Shown one piece after another: positions 1 to 9,849 of a DNA stretch of 18,136 bases (positions are counted from its first letter, which is position 1; every line of letters starts with the position of its first letter). The notes under the pieces were generated by a model. It was given only the letters and a program-made list of their open reading frames with translations. It did not search any database and was not told the DNA's origin. Source of the stretch: Xanthoparmelia taractica (Eukaryota > Ascomycota > Lecanoromycetes > Lecanorales > Parmeliaceae); assembly GCA_033085395.1 (NCBI GenBank), contig JANQBS010000503.1, positions 1-18,136 of the forward strand. The letters run 5' to 3'. A program made the position numbers and the translations under genes.

Positions 1-109
1 TAATTATAAAATTCTATAAATAGATTAAAAAGATATAATTTTTAAAAAAAAGTTGAAAAAAAGTTAAAAACGACTATATTCAACAGATACCACACCTTTC
101 CGACCCGTA
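1..109 (-). mobile_element. MITE-like inverted-repeat element, copy 1 (truncated by window edge)
   Basis: This is the reverse complement of the left end of the intact element at 10838-11102. Positions 87-109 match the 23-bp terminal inverted repeat (on the minus strand it begins TACGGGTCGGAAAGG), and homology continues to base 1 through the subterminal and T-rich segments. It differs from the intact copy by an extra CAAC plus T-run unit in the T-rich stretch, which the copy at 18062 shares. The outer end and any target duplication lie outside the window. It is non-coding. Confidence 0.85.
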
Positions 110-1700
110 TTTACTATTATTATCTTTTCAACTCGCTTTATAAAGATATAAATATTTTAAAAATAAATCTTCTTATCGATATACTCGAGAGTAATATTTA
201 TATTAGTTAACTTCTTATTATATATTAAATTAAAGAATTCGAGATCACCTAGATTTTAGCGTGTATTATTGTCGTTATTAATATTAATAGTAGATACTTT
301 ATTAGCTTTAGACGATTTAGACGATTCGAGTGATTTAAATATACTACGAAATTCTATTATTATAACACGTAGCTTCACACGCTATACTTTAATAAAGTCT
401 TTATTTATTATAAAAGACTTTATAGAATCGATAAGATTATTATAAATAGCTTCTTCTACTAAAGTAATAGCTAATATTACTCTTATAAGAGATGATTCGA
501 TAATTAATAAAATATATCTCGAGCGTTTAGATATAATTTCTATAAAAGAAGACTTATATCGTCGAATAAATTACTTAATTAATAGAGTAATTCTTAGATC
601 ATAGATACGATTATCGAAAATCTTTATCGAATATCGAAGAGATAAGAGATTAGTCTTTTAATAAGAAGAGTAAGATAAGTTTTAAGAAGTCTACTTAGAT
701 CTTATAGTAATTTCTTATAGTAATTAAATCTAAGCGTAAATAGATATTAATAAGATAAACTAAGACGATTATTATATTCTATAGAATTTCATATATCTTC
801 TTAATATCTTTTATAAACGTTTAAATCTAATAGATAATTCGAATTAAACTTAAAGTAGATATAATAATAGCTAAGATAACGATAGTATTTAAAGAATTAG
901 AGATACTAATAATATCTACTTATAGAAGATTAATTAATAATTCTTTAGATAAAGAATTAAAGAACGATAATAGTAGTACTTTAGTTAAGAAGTCTATTGA
1001 TAACGAATTTAATACTATAGATATAGCGTTAATACTTAACGATTAAATAATATAAGGTAATAGTATAGCTTAGATGTTACTATTAATTTACTAAGTACAA
1101 GTAATAAGTAAGTAAAAAGATAATATATTTCTATGGAGAGCTCGGAGAATAAGTACCTACTATAACCTTACGTTACTACTAATGTATTCTGGTCTCCCCA
1201 ACTCCTTCTCCAGTAAGAAAGTCGTCTTCGAAAGACTTTCTTAGAAAGACTTGCCTTAGACTCGTAACATTATTCTACCATACTTATTCTATATACTACT
1301 TATATTATAATAATATTAATATTCTATTAACACGTAGTTTTTAGAATAAAAATTTTTAGATCTTAAGTATCTTATCTCGAAGTATTTAAAATCTTAGCTA
1401 ATCGTAAATTCGTAATATTAGCGAAAGCTAGTCGTAAGTATAATATATAAGATAAAATATCTCTTTATAATTTTAAAATAATTATAATTCGAAGTATAAT
1501 TTATAATTTATAATACTACGATACTATTACTCTATTATAGCTATAATTAAAATATTTAATTACTAAAATTTATTAAGTATTAATATTATTATAGTTTAGG
1601 CTAGTATACTAAGCTCGAAACTCTATTAGTATTTTCGAAACGATAATAGTAATTACACGGTGTTAAGAAGTATAAATAGAATAGCTTATTATTGTATACT
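110..1700. other. AT-rich, RIP-mutated block without intact genes
   Basis: The stretch is strongly AT-rich with stops in most frames and few CA or TG dinucleotides, while CG remains. This is the composition expected of repeats destroyed by RIP in ascomycetes. Around 300-600 reading frames stay open on both strands without a recognisable domain, so a decayed transposon protein is possible but not identifiable. The only GC-richer, CA/TG-containing insert is the probable solo LTR at 1075-1269. Composition changes towards genic DNA near 1700. Confidence 0.75.
1075..1269 (-). mobile_element. Probable solo LTR (195 bp), weak target duplication
   Basis: The segment begins TGTTAC and ends GTAACA, so it has the TG...CA ends and short inverted termini of an LTR. 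It contains many CA/TG dinucleotides and a GC-richer core (about 1135-1265), unlike the surrounding mutated DNA. The flanking 5-mers are TTAGA and TTATT, which do not form a clean duplication. They may have diverged, or the boundaries may be off by a few bases. The minus orientation is a guess from an AT-rich TATA-like segment in the half near 1120. No internal retrotransposon sequence is adjacent. Confidence 0.45.
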
Positions 1701-2234
1701 AAAAATTAACAGTACGCTCGAAATCTCCGTTCCAGTACGGTTAACTAATAGGAGTTCCGTTTAGCTACGGCTATTATTGACGTACGAGACTCGTACCATC
1801 TTGACACGGTGTGCGCATTCTAGGGCACGCCCGTAAGGTACCTAGGGTCCGGGTGTGGGGGTGAACCCTTCTAGTACTCAGATCTTTCTCACTACTCGCC
1901 CAAGACTCGATTCGTATATAGCATGCAGCATATAGTAGCCAGGTGTGAAGGTGCTGCTGCTCCCATCCCAATCGAAGTTATTCAATCGCAAAAGTTCTAT
2001 TTGATGCGTTGACTTTGATTCCTCGCCTACCGTTAGAAAGACGTACACAAGCCTCAATCACTGATGCCAAACGCCGGAAACACGTGCCAGGAGAGGCAGC
2101 AGGGGTATCGATCCAGAGACGCCATGCTCACGCCTTCGACTATGCCATACCTTAACCTTTATCCGCAGCCCTAATTTCATGCATAATGATGTTGACAAAC
2201 CAGGCCTCACGATATACATCCTTTGATCCCAGAT
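1701..2234. other. Transition zone and 3' flank of MPE1
   Basis: Composition changes here from RIP-type AT-rich DNA to balanced gene-island DNA. It includes a perfect 7+7 bp palindrome (GTACGAG-A-CTCGTAC, 1782-1796). I see no tRNA or recognisable protein. A 65-codon minus-strand frame at 1774-1971 has no known domain and is probably chance. The part next to 2234 should hold the MPE1 3' UTR and polyadenylation site. Confidence 0.5.
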
Positions 2235-4206
2235 CTAGATCTCCCGGTAGTCTGTCGGCCTCTGCACATTCCGCCTGGTTTGATGGCGATGTGGGTTGAC
2301 CGGCTTGCGGAAATACGCGCTGTCTTCCTCATTGGTCGCAGGAGCGCTGAAAGTCGTCCGCTGTTGATTAGCAAATGAACCCATGCCCTGCCCATTCATT
2401 CCAATGCCGTTCATGTTCACGAAATTGTTGCCTGTCGGATTATATTGGTTGTAGCTACCACTAGGCATCAAAGCGTTCTGATAGCCACCCGCAGCCAAGT
2501 TCATGGATTGCTGTGGAAAGCCAGCTCCCCACACGTTGTTCCAGTCGTTTCCCACGAATGGAACATTTGCCATCAGCATAGGGTTCTGCATCGCAGCATT
2601 CATGTTCATCGCGGGAGCCATGCTCATCGGTAAGCCAATGAAGTTATTCATGTTGGGGAAGGCCATGGAGCTCATCGCTTGAGGCATTGTGAAGTTCCCA
2701 TTTGAGAGTGAATGTTGTTGGTTAGCAGGCACGCTGGATGCTAAGGCTGGCTTCTGCTGATCTGACTTGGAACTGTAGACAGTATTTTGCTTCGGGACTC
2801 CACCTGCGGGACCAGGTGCCTTACGCTCATTGGCAAGCTCTGACTCGGCAGGCCGTTTCCGTGAATTGCCGCTAGCGGTCTGAGGATTCTGAGGCAGCGA
2901 TTTCTTAACTGATTCGCTGTTAGGTGGCGAGTCAACACCTTTCTGTGGCCGAGCTTTGACTGGACTCTTCGAGCTCTCCTTTCGCACTTGATCTGCCGCT
3001 TTTTTTTCCTCATAGCTTCTGATTTCGGTGATCATTTGCTCATCGGGCATGAGATTGTCGATTGGGACGTTTTCAGTAGAACACTGGGGGCAGCGCAAAT
3101 CGTTTTCGAGTAATGCATTAGTGATACAATCACGGCAAAATGTCGCTTCACAGCATGGTGTCTTCGTAGGATCTACAAACAGGCGCTTGTCGATCGAACA
3201 CTCTAATCCTTTGTCCTGAAGCTCTTTGCTACCACGCGCCGCAGCTTCCTGAGCCACGGCAGCAACCTTAGCTTTCGCCTGAAACTGGGCCCATGCCGCT
3301 TTGTCAGGCTCTGCTATGACCCATTCACCTTCAGCGTTGACCATAATACCCCCCGGTGGTTTTGTGTCATCCATGGTACCGTCATTCACGAGCGACGTCG
3401 GCTTCTGGACGGTTTTCAGGAATGAACGAGGGATGCCTGTTGTGCGTTTCACACGAGGGCGGCCGTCGTATGTAGGATCGTCGTTTGTAGGACAGACCAT
3501 GATCCAATGACCCTTTTCACCACATCGATAGCAAATATATCCTGGAGGGGGAGGGTGATCTGGTAGATTCGCCGGTTTGCCTCTATTGAGGCCCGCACGG
3601 TGCACTGGTGTGGCACTTTCATTCTTGGATATCAGTAATCAAATTTATCGATTCGGTGGAGGCTCCAAACTTACTTGGCCATTTCTTCCTGTTGCTGCAC
3701 CCACTGATCTGCGCCCATTTTAAACATCGCCGCGATCCTTTCCTCCTCGTTTTGGGCTCCATTCATCGCTGTTGCCCCACTGGGTGCGTTCGAAGACGAA
3801 GGCTTGGTTGCTGGTGCTTCAAGTCGATGGAAATTCTTCGCGTTTTGAGGCATCTTGCCAGATACGTATCTTGCAGCTCCTCCTCGACCTGCTTTTGCAG
3901 CGGGAAGTCTCTTCGCGATGACGGTAGTCGATCGAGGGATTACTGAAGTATCATCATCGAATTCTACAGTCAATTAGAATCTCGGACGTGACATATTACG
4001 TGGGGAGCATGGTTGGGGCCATTATAGAACTTACCTTCATTGGTATCTTCAGAGCTTATGACCAGTTCGAAATCTGTACCATCACCAAGTCGATTCATGG
4101 TTATGATCTCTCTTTTCAGTTCGAAGACCGAGATTCCAGTCCCATCAAAGGCTACCCTAGATGGCTCTTTCTGAGATTTGAAGCGGAAGAACACGGAAGA
4201 AGACAT
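2235..4206 (-). CDS. MPE1: Mpe1-like cleavage and polyadenylation factor subunit (DWNN, zinc knuckle, RING/U-box)
   Basis: Three exons on the minus strand (4206-4035, 3963-3675, 3615-2235) give 613 aa. Introns are 71 and 59 bp, both with GTAAGT donors, and phases fit exactly. The protein starts MSSSVFFRFKSQKEPSRVAF, the ubiquitin-like DWNN domain (about residues 1-75). A CCHC zinc knuckle follows (C182, C185, H190, C195), then a RING/U-box-like cysteine domain at about 293-332 (CSID...PCC...FCRDC...CPQC). In the first pair an Asp (CSID) stands where many RINGs have Cys, as I recall for fungal Mpe1 proteins. The C-terminal third is low complexity, rich in Asn, Met, Gly and Gln, and ends DYREI. 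Yeast Mpe1 is an essential subunit of the nuclear cleavage and polyadenylation factor, and human RBBP6 is the related protein. The role here is by homology. Upstream neighbour HIS7 is on the same strand but functionally unrelated. Confidence 0.93.
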
Positions 4207-5187
4207 GACGCTTGAGGATTCAATTCACAGATGAGTCAGAGAGGGAAGCTGCGAAAATGGCGTCCGAGTAAAGCGAAATCGGATGTCGTCTGCAAGGGAT
4301 CTAGGTCGAGGAGGCTCAAAAGGAGTTGGTGAGGGCGCGGACCCAATCAAGAAGGATCTTAGGACGTCGAATAACAGTTTCAAGATTAGTATTCTAAGCA
4401 GGAGATCAATTGTGTCTTGCAATATCCTAAAGCAGTCTGTTCTTGCTAGCACAAAACGCGATTTTGAGCGCTGGATGAGCACAAGCACAGAGTTCGCAAT
4501 ATGCCTGATTACAGAATCTGTGGCCCGTATACACAGCAGTAACTCCAAATGACAGTGTTTAACAGCGAATCAATGGACATAAGCCCTAGAAGCATCAAGA
4601 ACCCCAGACACGAGCCCAATGCCGCGATGATATCCCTCTCCCGACGTCCTCAACCAAGACCAGGATATCGGTAGGCTTTCACTTTGTCTTGTTTGGATTG
4701 ATGTGGGTATGGTTGTGTAGGTTAGATGATCCAGTTGCAAGTCAACGTGTAGCGGGTGAGCGGAACAAAACCAATGTGAAGTCGACTTAGACAGGATGGT
4801 GGAAAAGAGGGGGCAATGTCAAGATGTGTTTTAGAGGAGAGTGTCGACCCTGTGGTGCTGTACAATGCTGCTGGTGAAGTTGGTGGTGGATTGATAGGAG
4901 CAAAGAAATGAGTGGAAGAAAGAACCCTCGGAAGGCGGCAAGACGTGGCTTGGAACTAGTGGCAAAATCCCATGACTCAGCCTGTCCTGTCACTTCAGAA
5001 TGAATGCCTCTGGTGTGACTCTTTGTTCACACGTTGAGCTATTTTAATTTACGCCTTTTCATTGTTTTGTTCAAAGATGGTGGACCAATGCATTAAAATC
5101 TCGTATCTTTGGCTTCCACTAGCCATCTACTTGCGGCTTTCCTGAATTAATACAAAAGAATTGGTACAAGCACAGATGCTCGCCTTT
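4207..5187. other. Intergenic region: MPE1 upstream region and HIS7 3' flank
   Basis: About 980 bp of balanced composition lie between two minus-strand genes. The segment near 4207 should contain the MPE1 promoter and 5' UTR, and the segment near 5187 the HIS7 3' UTR. Frames of 68-107 codons occur on both strands (4225-4548, 4283-4552, 4787-4993) but overlap each other and show no domain, so I treat them as chance. One perfect TGACTCA occurs at 4973-4979, too far from either start codon to assign. No RNA gene was recognised. Confidence 0.6.
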
Positions 5188-6973
5188 TTAGATTTGGTCT
5201 TCGAATTGCCTCACCAAAAAGTCTTTCTCCGCCAGGTAATCCTTGACTTCCTTCACTGTGTACTCGGCACGGTGAAACTAGAGAGGCTATTAGCAAGTAA
5301 TGACGACACATCAGGGTTGAGACATACCATCCCAGCTCCCAAAGCAGCATCTGTCGATGTCTGCGCAAAGACTTCTTCAAAATGTGCAGGGTTGCCGGCA
5401 CCACTGGATGATATGACTGGTATCTTGATCGAACTTTTCACATCGTTGATCAACTCCAGATCAAACCCGCCGCTACTTCCGTCCTTATCTATGCAGTTGA
5501 GTAAGATCTCGCCAGCGCCCATAGCCTCGACTGCTGTGACCAACTGGTGTACATCAATATCTCGTCCTTCGCGCCCACCTTTGATGGTGCACTGGTACCA
5601 GCAATGCTCCTCACCCGACGGGCCAGGATACTGCGTTTTGATCGTGTGGTGGCTCGTCTCGTTAGGCGACTTTATGTAGACCCGCTTGGGATCGACACTG
5701 ACCACAACTGCTTGATTTCCATACGCAGCAGAAATCATCTCAATGGCTGTGGTCTTGGATAGGCGTTGTCCGTTCTTGAGATACTCCTCAGCGGCTACAA
5801 CAGCATCAGATCCAATGCTGACCTTATCAGCACCAGATTTGAAGTACAGAGTCGCGACTTCGAGAGCTGATACTTTAGTGCCGTCGATATCAATCGTGTC
5901 CTTGATTCCACCGCCTATCGTCAACGGCACGAAGACGTTTTCTGACGTTCGCCTCAATATTTCAAGCATAGGTAAGTCTATTAGAGGACAGTTGCGGAAA
6001 GAAGTGATGTTGAGAAACGTTATCTCGTCAGACCCTTGCTCGTAGTATTTCCGTGCCAGGTCAACTGGTTTTCCGAGATTTCGGACTTGCCCTCCGTTCA
6101 CAGTACTCCCCTTTTCCCGAACGTCATACTGATCTCCCTTCGTAACCACAAGGTCACCTTGATCATTCGTGCGTACGTCAAGGCATGCAATGATTCTGCG
6201 GGTCAGGCCTTGACTGGTGTCTTTCTGTGAAAATCCTATAGGCTCCCATCTTCTTTGTTCCAGGAATGCTTTGAGGACCCTCAAGCCAGCAATTCCGCTC
6301 TTCTCGGGATGAAATTGGGTTGCGAAAACATTGCCTCGGCCGATGGCGCCTACAAATTGCTCCTCGCCGTACTTTGCAATTGCAACGGTCCAACCCTTGT
6401 GCTCAAGGAACCCTGGTTGGTACAGAACTGCGTACGAGTGGACGTAGTAATATTTACTGCTGTCTCGTAGCCCATAGAAGCTGTCATGCTGCGAGACACC
6501 GTTCTTAGACACTATTGCCGAGTTCCAACCAATATGAGGTACGCTTTTGTCCACATTATCAAATCTGGTCAGGCTTCCAGGAACGATACCGAGACCTGGA
6601 ACATTCATGTTTTCTGCGGATCCATCGAACAATGCTTGAAGACCAACACAAATTCCCATAAAAGGCTTTCCCGATTCAATGTGCTTACGAATGGGTTCGA
6701 GATAGCCACTGCAGGAAATCTGAGTGAGGCATTGTCCAAAGTGTCCCACGCCCGGTAGTATCAATGACTATTTCTTTATGATCAGCACCATCACTACTGA
6801 GAGTTATCTCAGCATTCTATCTGATACAGTCTTGAATGCTGTCCACGAACCTCGGCATTCTCGATCTGTTTGGGTTCCTTGATCCACTCTATCTGATAAC
6901 CCAACTTTTCGATCGCATTCGCTAGTGAGCGCACATTGCCAGCAACGTAATCTAGAAGATGTACGATAGGCAT
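5188..6973 (-). CDS. HIS7: Imidazole glycerol phosphate synthase, fused glutaminase-cyclase (HisH-HisF)
   Basis: Three exons (6973-6851, 6767-5328, 5277-5188) give 550 aa, close to the yeast protein. It converts PRFAR plus glutamine to imidazole glycerol phosphate and AICAR plus glutamate, linking histidine and purine biosynthesis in the cytosol. The N-terminal glutaminase has the triad Cys81 (GICVGLQ), His194 and Glu196 (QFHPEKSG). The C-terminal beta-barrel cyclase has Asp238 (IACLDVR) and Asp400 (VVVSVDPKR), plus the phosphate-binding TIGGGIKD. Exon 1 starts MPIVHLLDYVAGNVRSL and joins exon 2 (SLILPGVGHFG) across an 83-bp intron with an unusual GTTCGT donor. The last 50-bp intron (donor GTATGT, acceptor CTCTAG) restores the conserved end ALGAGM|FHRAEYTVKEVKDYL, finishing RQFEDQI. 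Without that splice the frame would end at 5253 with an unrelated tail. Probable control by cross-pathway regulator CpcA/Gcn4 is suggested by sites at 7038-7058. Confidence 0.96.
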
Positions 6974-7440
6974 AGTTTATCATGCTTCCTTGGTGAGTGA
7001 ACGAATGGAGTCTGTATAAGTGAAAGTCAACGCAACTAGAGTCAGATATTGTGAGTCATCTTTTAAAAGTAAAGTACGCACACGAGTTATGAACAGCGCT
7101 AGTATCAGCCCTAATTTATCTCCCGGTAGTGGACTCTAGCGATCTCCATTAAGAGTACTTCGTAAGGTACTTCCGACCTTTTTACGCTGGCTATATAGTA
7201 TAGAGACTTAGAGTACTTGAATGCGCAAGCTTCATCATTGGCCGACATGCAGCTGTGAAAAGGCTTTACTGAACTTCAAAAATTCAAACCCTCCAGCTGC
7301 TAGTCAAAGATGCGCTGCTACATTACCTTCTTATTACCGGAGGGTACTCACTTATGAAGTGGAAAATAACAAAGACTCTAATCGTGCTGCAACCGCAAGG
7401 CAAAGACTGGCTGACTTAGTTACATTAGCCTGCAGTGACT
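6974..7440. other. HIS7 upstream region and transition to AT-rich block
   Basis: The first 100 bp or so upstream of HIS7 should hold its promoter, including two GCN4-like sites. Further out, 7105-7440 is balanced in composition but has no recognisable gene. A plus-strand frame at 7221-7559 runs on into the AT-rich block and has no domain I can name, so it may be a fragment or chance. Near 7106-7130 there is a short patch similar to the MPE1 3' end (see findings). RIP-type composition begins near 7440-7560. Confidence 0.5.
7038..7058 (+). promoter_or_regulatory. Paired GCN4/CpcA (cross-pathway control) sites upstream of HIS7
   Basis: A perfect palindromic TGAGTCA lies at 7052-7058 and an inverted TGACTCT (AGAGTCA on the plus strand) at 7038-7044. 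They are about 80 and 65 bp upstream of the HIS7 start codon at 6973. TGA(C/G)TCA is the established binding site of Gcn4 and its filamentous-fungal orthologues CpcA/CPC1, which activate amino-acid biosynthesis genes on starvation. Two sites this close to a histidine gene fit that regulation. Binding itself is inferred. Confidence 0.75.
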
Positions 7441-9849
7441 CCTTATTTTTAAGGTTATATAAAAATCGATATGCGATCGTATATCGTAGCTATATAGTAG
7501 CCCACCCCCGCCCTCCCTATAGCTATAAATATCGTCGTCGTCGCTATATCTTTTCGTAAAAATTATAAGCGTATATTTTCGACTCTTACGAGATCTAAAG
7601 TCGCTGAAATAATTACTTTTAATTTTTCTATTATTCAACGTATATTATAGCGTTTACGATTAATAATAAAAAATTAGAGAGCTATTCTTAGAGCGTTAAT
7701 TATTTCTAAAGATTTAATAATAGTAATAGAGATATCGATATCGTTTAATCGCCTTCAATTATATTTATTTAAATCGCCCGAGTTATAATTAAGTAATATA
7801 TCGTAATCCTTAAATATAAGATCGCTTTCACGGTTATTTCAGCTCGATTCGAGTATATTATTACTCTCGTTCTTATCGCAGCTTAATATAAATCACGATT
7901 TTAATATAAGTTTATTTATAATATCTATAACGCTTATAAGACGTCTTTTAACTCGATTAAGATATTCTATAATAATATTATAGCGTACTTCTATTATAAT
8001 ATTAATAAAGAAGATAAATTAAAGAATATTCGAGTTAAGAGACGACGAGAATATATTCTTTTAAATATAGTTCTTTATTACTCGCCTAAGTAATTAAAAT
8101 AATTAATCTTATATCGATTTAGATATAAGAATTAAATTAAAAGAAGAAGATACTATATAAGAGAATAAGACGTAGTCGTTAATTTAAGTTAATTAATTTA
8201 TAATTTCACGTTAATAAGTAATAAGCCCGATTTATAATAACGATTTTAGTGATTATAAGACGAAGTTTAATTATCTCGTATAAGATATATATTATATTTT
8301 ATTAAAAGATTATTAAATTAGTTAATAAGATTAAAAGAAATATACTAAAAAGAAATATCAACGACGATTACGATTTTATCTTACTTATATATTATATAGA
8401 TTAATAAAGAATCGCTAATAGATATATTATTTAATCTTATTATTTAGTATATTGAATATTAATCGTAATCTAGTTATACTATACGACTTTAATAGTTAAT
8501 AGAAAACGTAAAACGAACGTGAATACGCACGTTAATTAAATTAAGATTCTTAATAAATTAATTGACTAAAATATATAGAAGAAGAAGAATCTCGTAATCG
8601 ATCTTATATATCTCTTCGAGCGTATATCTATTAAATATATTTCTATATCTCTTATTAATACTCTTTAAAAAATTATTAAATCTTATAATTATTAACTCTT
8701 AGATAATCGAAAGAGAACTTAATCTTTTAATAAACAATTTTATTAATCGTTAACTTTATTAATAAGCCGTGAATAAAATAAAAGACTCTACGAGCGAGCG
8801 ACGAAGAGAGCTTATAGATCGATAGATATACACTAATAAGAGATATACGCTGAATTTCTCTTATTACTAAATAAATAATAATAAAAAACACTTTTTACTA
8901 AATAATAAGAATATTATATATTAATTAAGTATAATAAAAAGAGATTAATCGAGACGCATTAGAAGAAAGAGTCTTTTATATCTATTAAGATTAATATTAG
9001 AAAAAAGATAATTAAAGTTAATAAATAAGAGAAGAAGTAACTATATTAGATATAAGTAGCTTTATTTGCTACTTAAGTAACTATTTTAATATAAATAATA
9101 ATAGTAGTCTTAATATAATTATCGATTATTATTTAATATTTTCCTTAATAGACTTCTTCGAGTCTTAGTCTCTATAGTATTCGAATTAATCTATTACTTA
9201 ATAAACTACGATAACGAGATCTTTCTATTTATAATATTATACGAGAACTCTTAGCGTTACGATTTTTATAATTCTTTTTAAGAACGTTAATTATAACGTT
9301 AGCTAAAATATTAATATCTTCTTTTTCTTCGATATATTAAAGTAATTTAATATAGAGAGATTTTAACGAATATATTAAGTGACTTACGTCTTAGCTAAAA
9401 GATCGCGATTATTAGATATTAAAAAAAATAAGAAATATACTTCTCGAGAAGTATTATAATATTAAGAACGTTTAATTATAAAAGAATTATAATAAATAAT
9501 AAGAAAAGATAAATATATTATCTAAAATATATTAAAGATTATTATAAATATTAATAAATAGCGGCGAGAATAGAAGTAAAGAATAATTATAGCGTACTCG
9601 CTAGAAAGAGTTATATACTCGATTAAAGAATAAGATAGTATATCGAATAGCTACGTATACGTTAATAATCTAGATCTCGATAACCTCTTATATAAAAAGA
9701 ATAATCAAGTAACGAGATAAGATAAATAGTATATAACTATATAAATAAATCTTATATAAAGTTATTATTCTTATTCTCGTTCTTATTCTTCTTAAGATTA
9801 TTATCTATATATATATCTATCTCGCTTCGATAGAAGATTTCACTCTTAT

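Noticed and set aside
298..600. Frames open on both strands in the first AT-rich block as a possible gene
   Set aside because: No start codon, no domain, and RIP-type composition; low C and G content lengthens some frames by chance.
4225..4552. Overlapping frames of 107 codons (minus) and 89 codons (plus) upstream of MPE1
   Set aside because: They overlap on opposite strands, show no domain and lie where the MPE1 promoter and 5' UTR should be.
4973..4979. TGACTCA as a GCN4/CpcA site for MPE1 or HIS7
   Set aside because: It is about 770 bp upstream of MPE1, which is not an amino-acid gene, and downstream of HIS7. One 7-mer in 18 kb is expected by chance.
4787..4993. 68-codon minus-strand frame with a hydrophobic stretch
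   Set aside because: No recognisable family; a hydrophobic run in a short frame is weak evidence for a secreted peptide.
5253..6764. Single-exon 503-aa reading of HIS7
   Set aside because: It lacks the conserved N-terminal MPIVHLLDYVAG exon, starts at a TTG codon, and ends in an intron-derived tail. The three-exon model restores both conserved ends.
7221..7559. 112-codon plus-strand frame running into the AT-rich block
   Set aside because: The second half is RIP-type sequence and no domain is recognisable, so a chance frame or an unidentifiable fragment is more likely.
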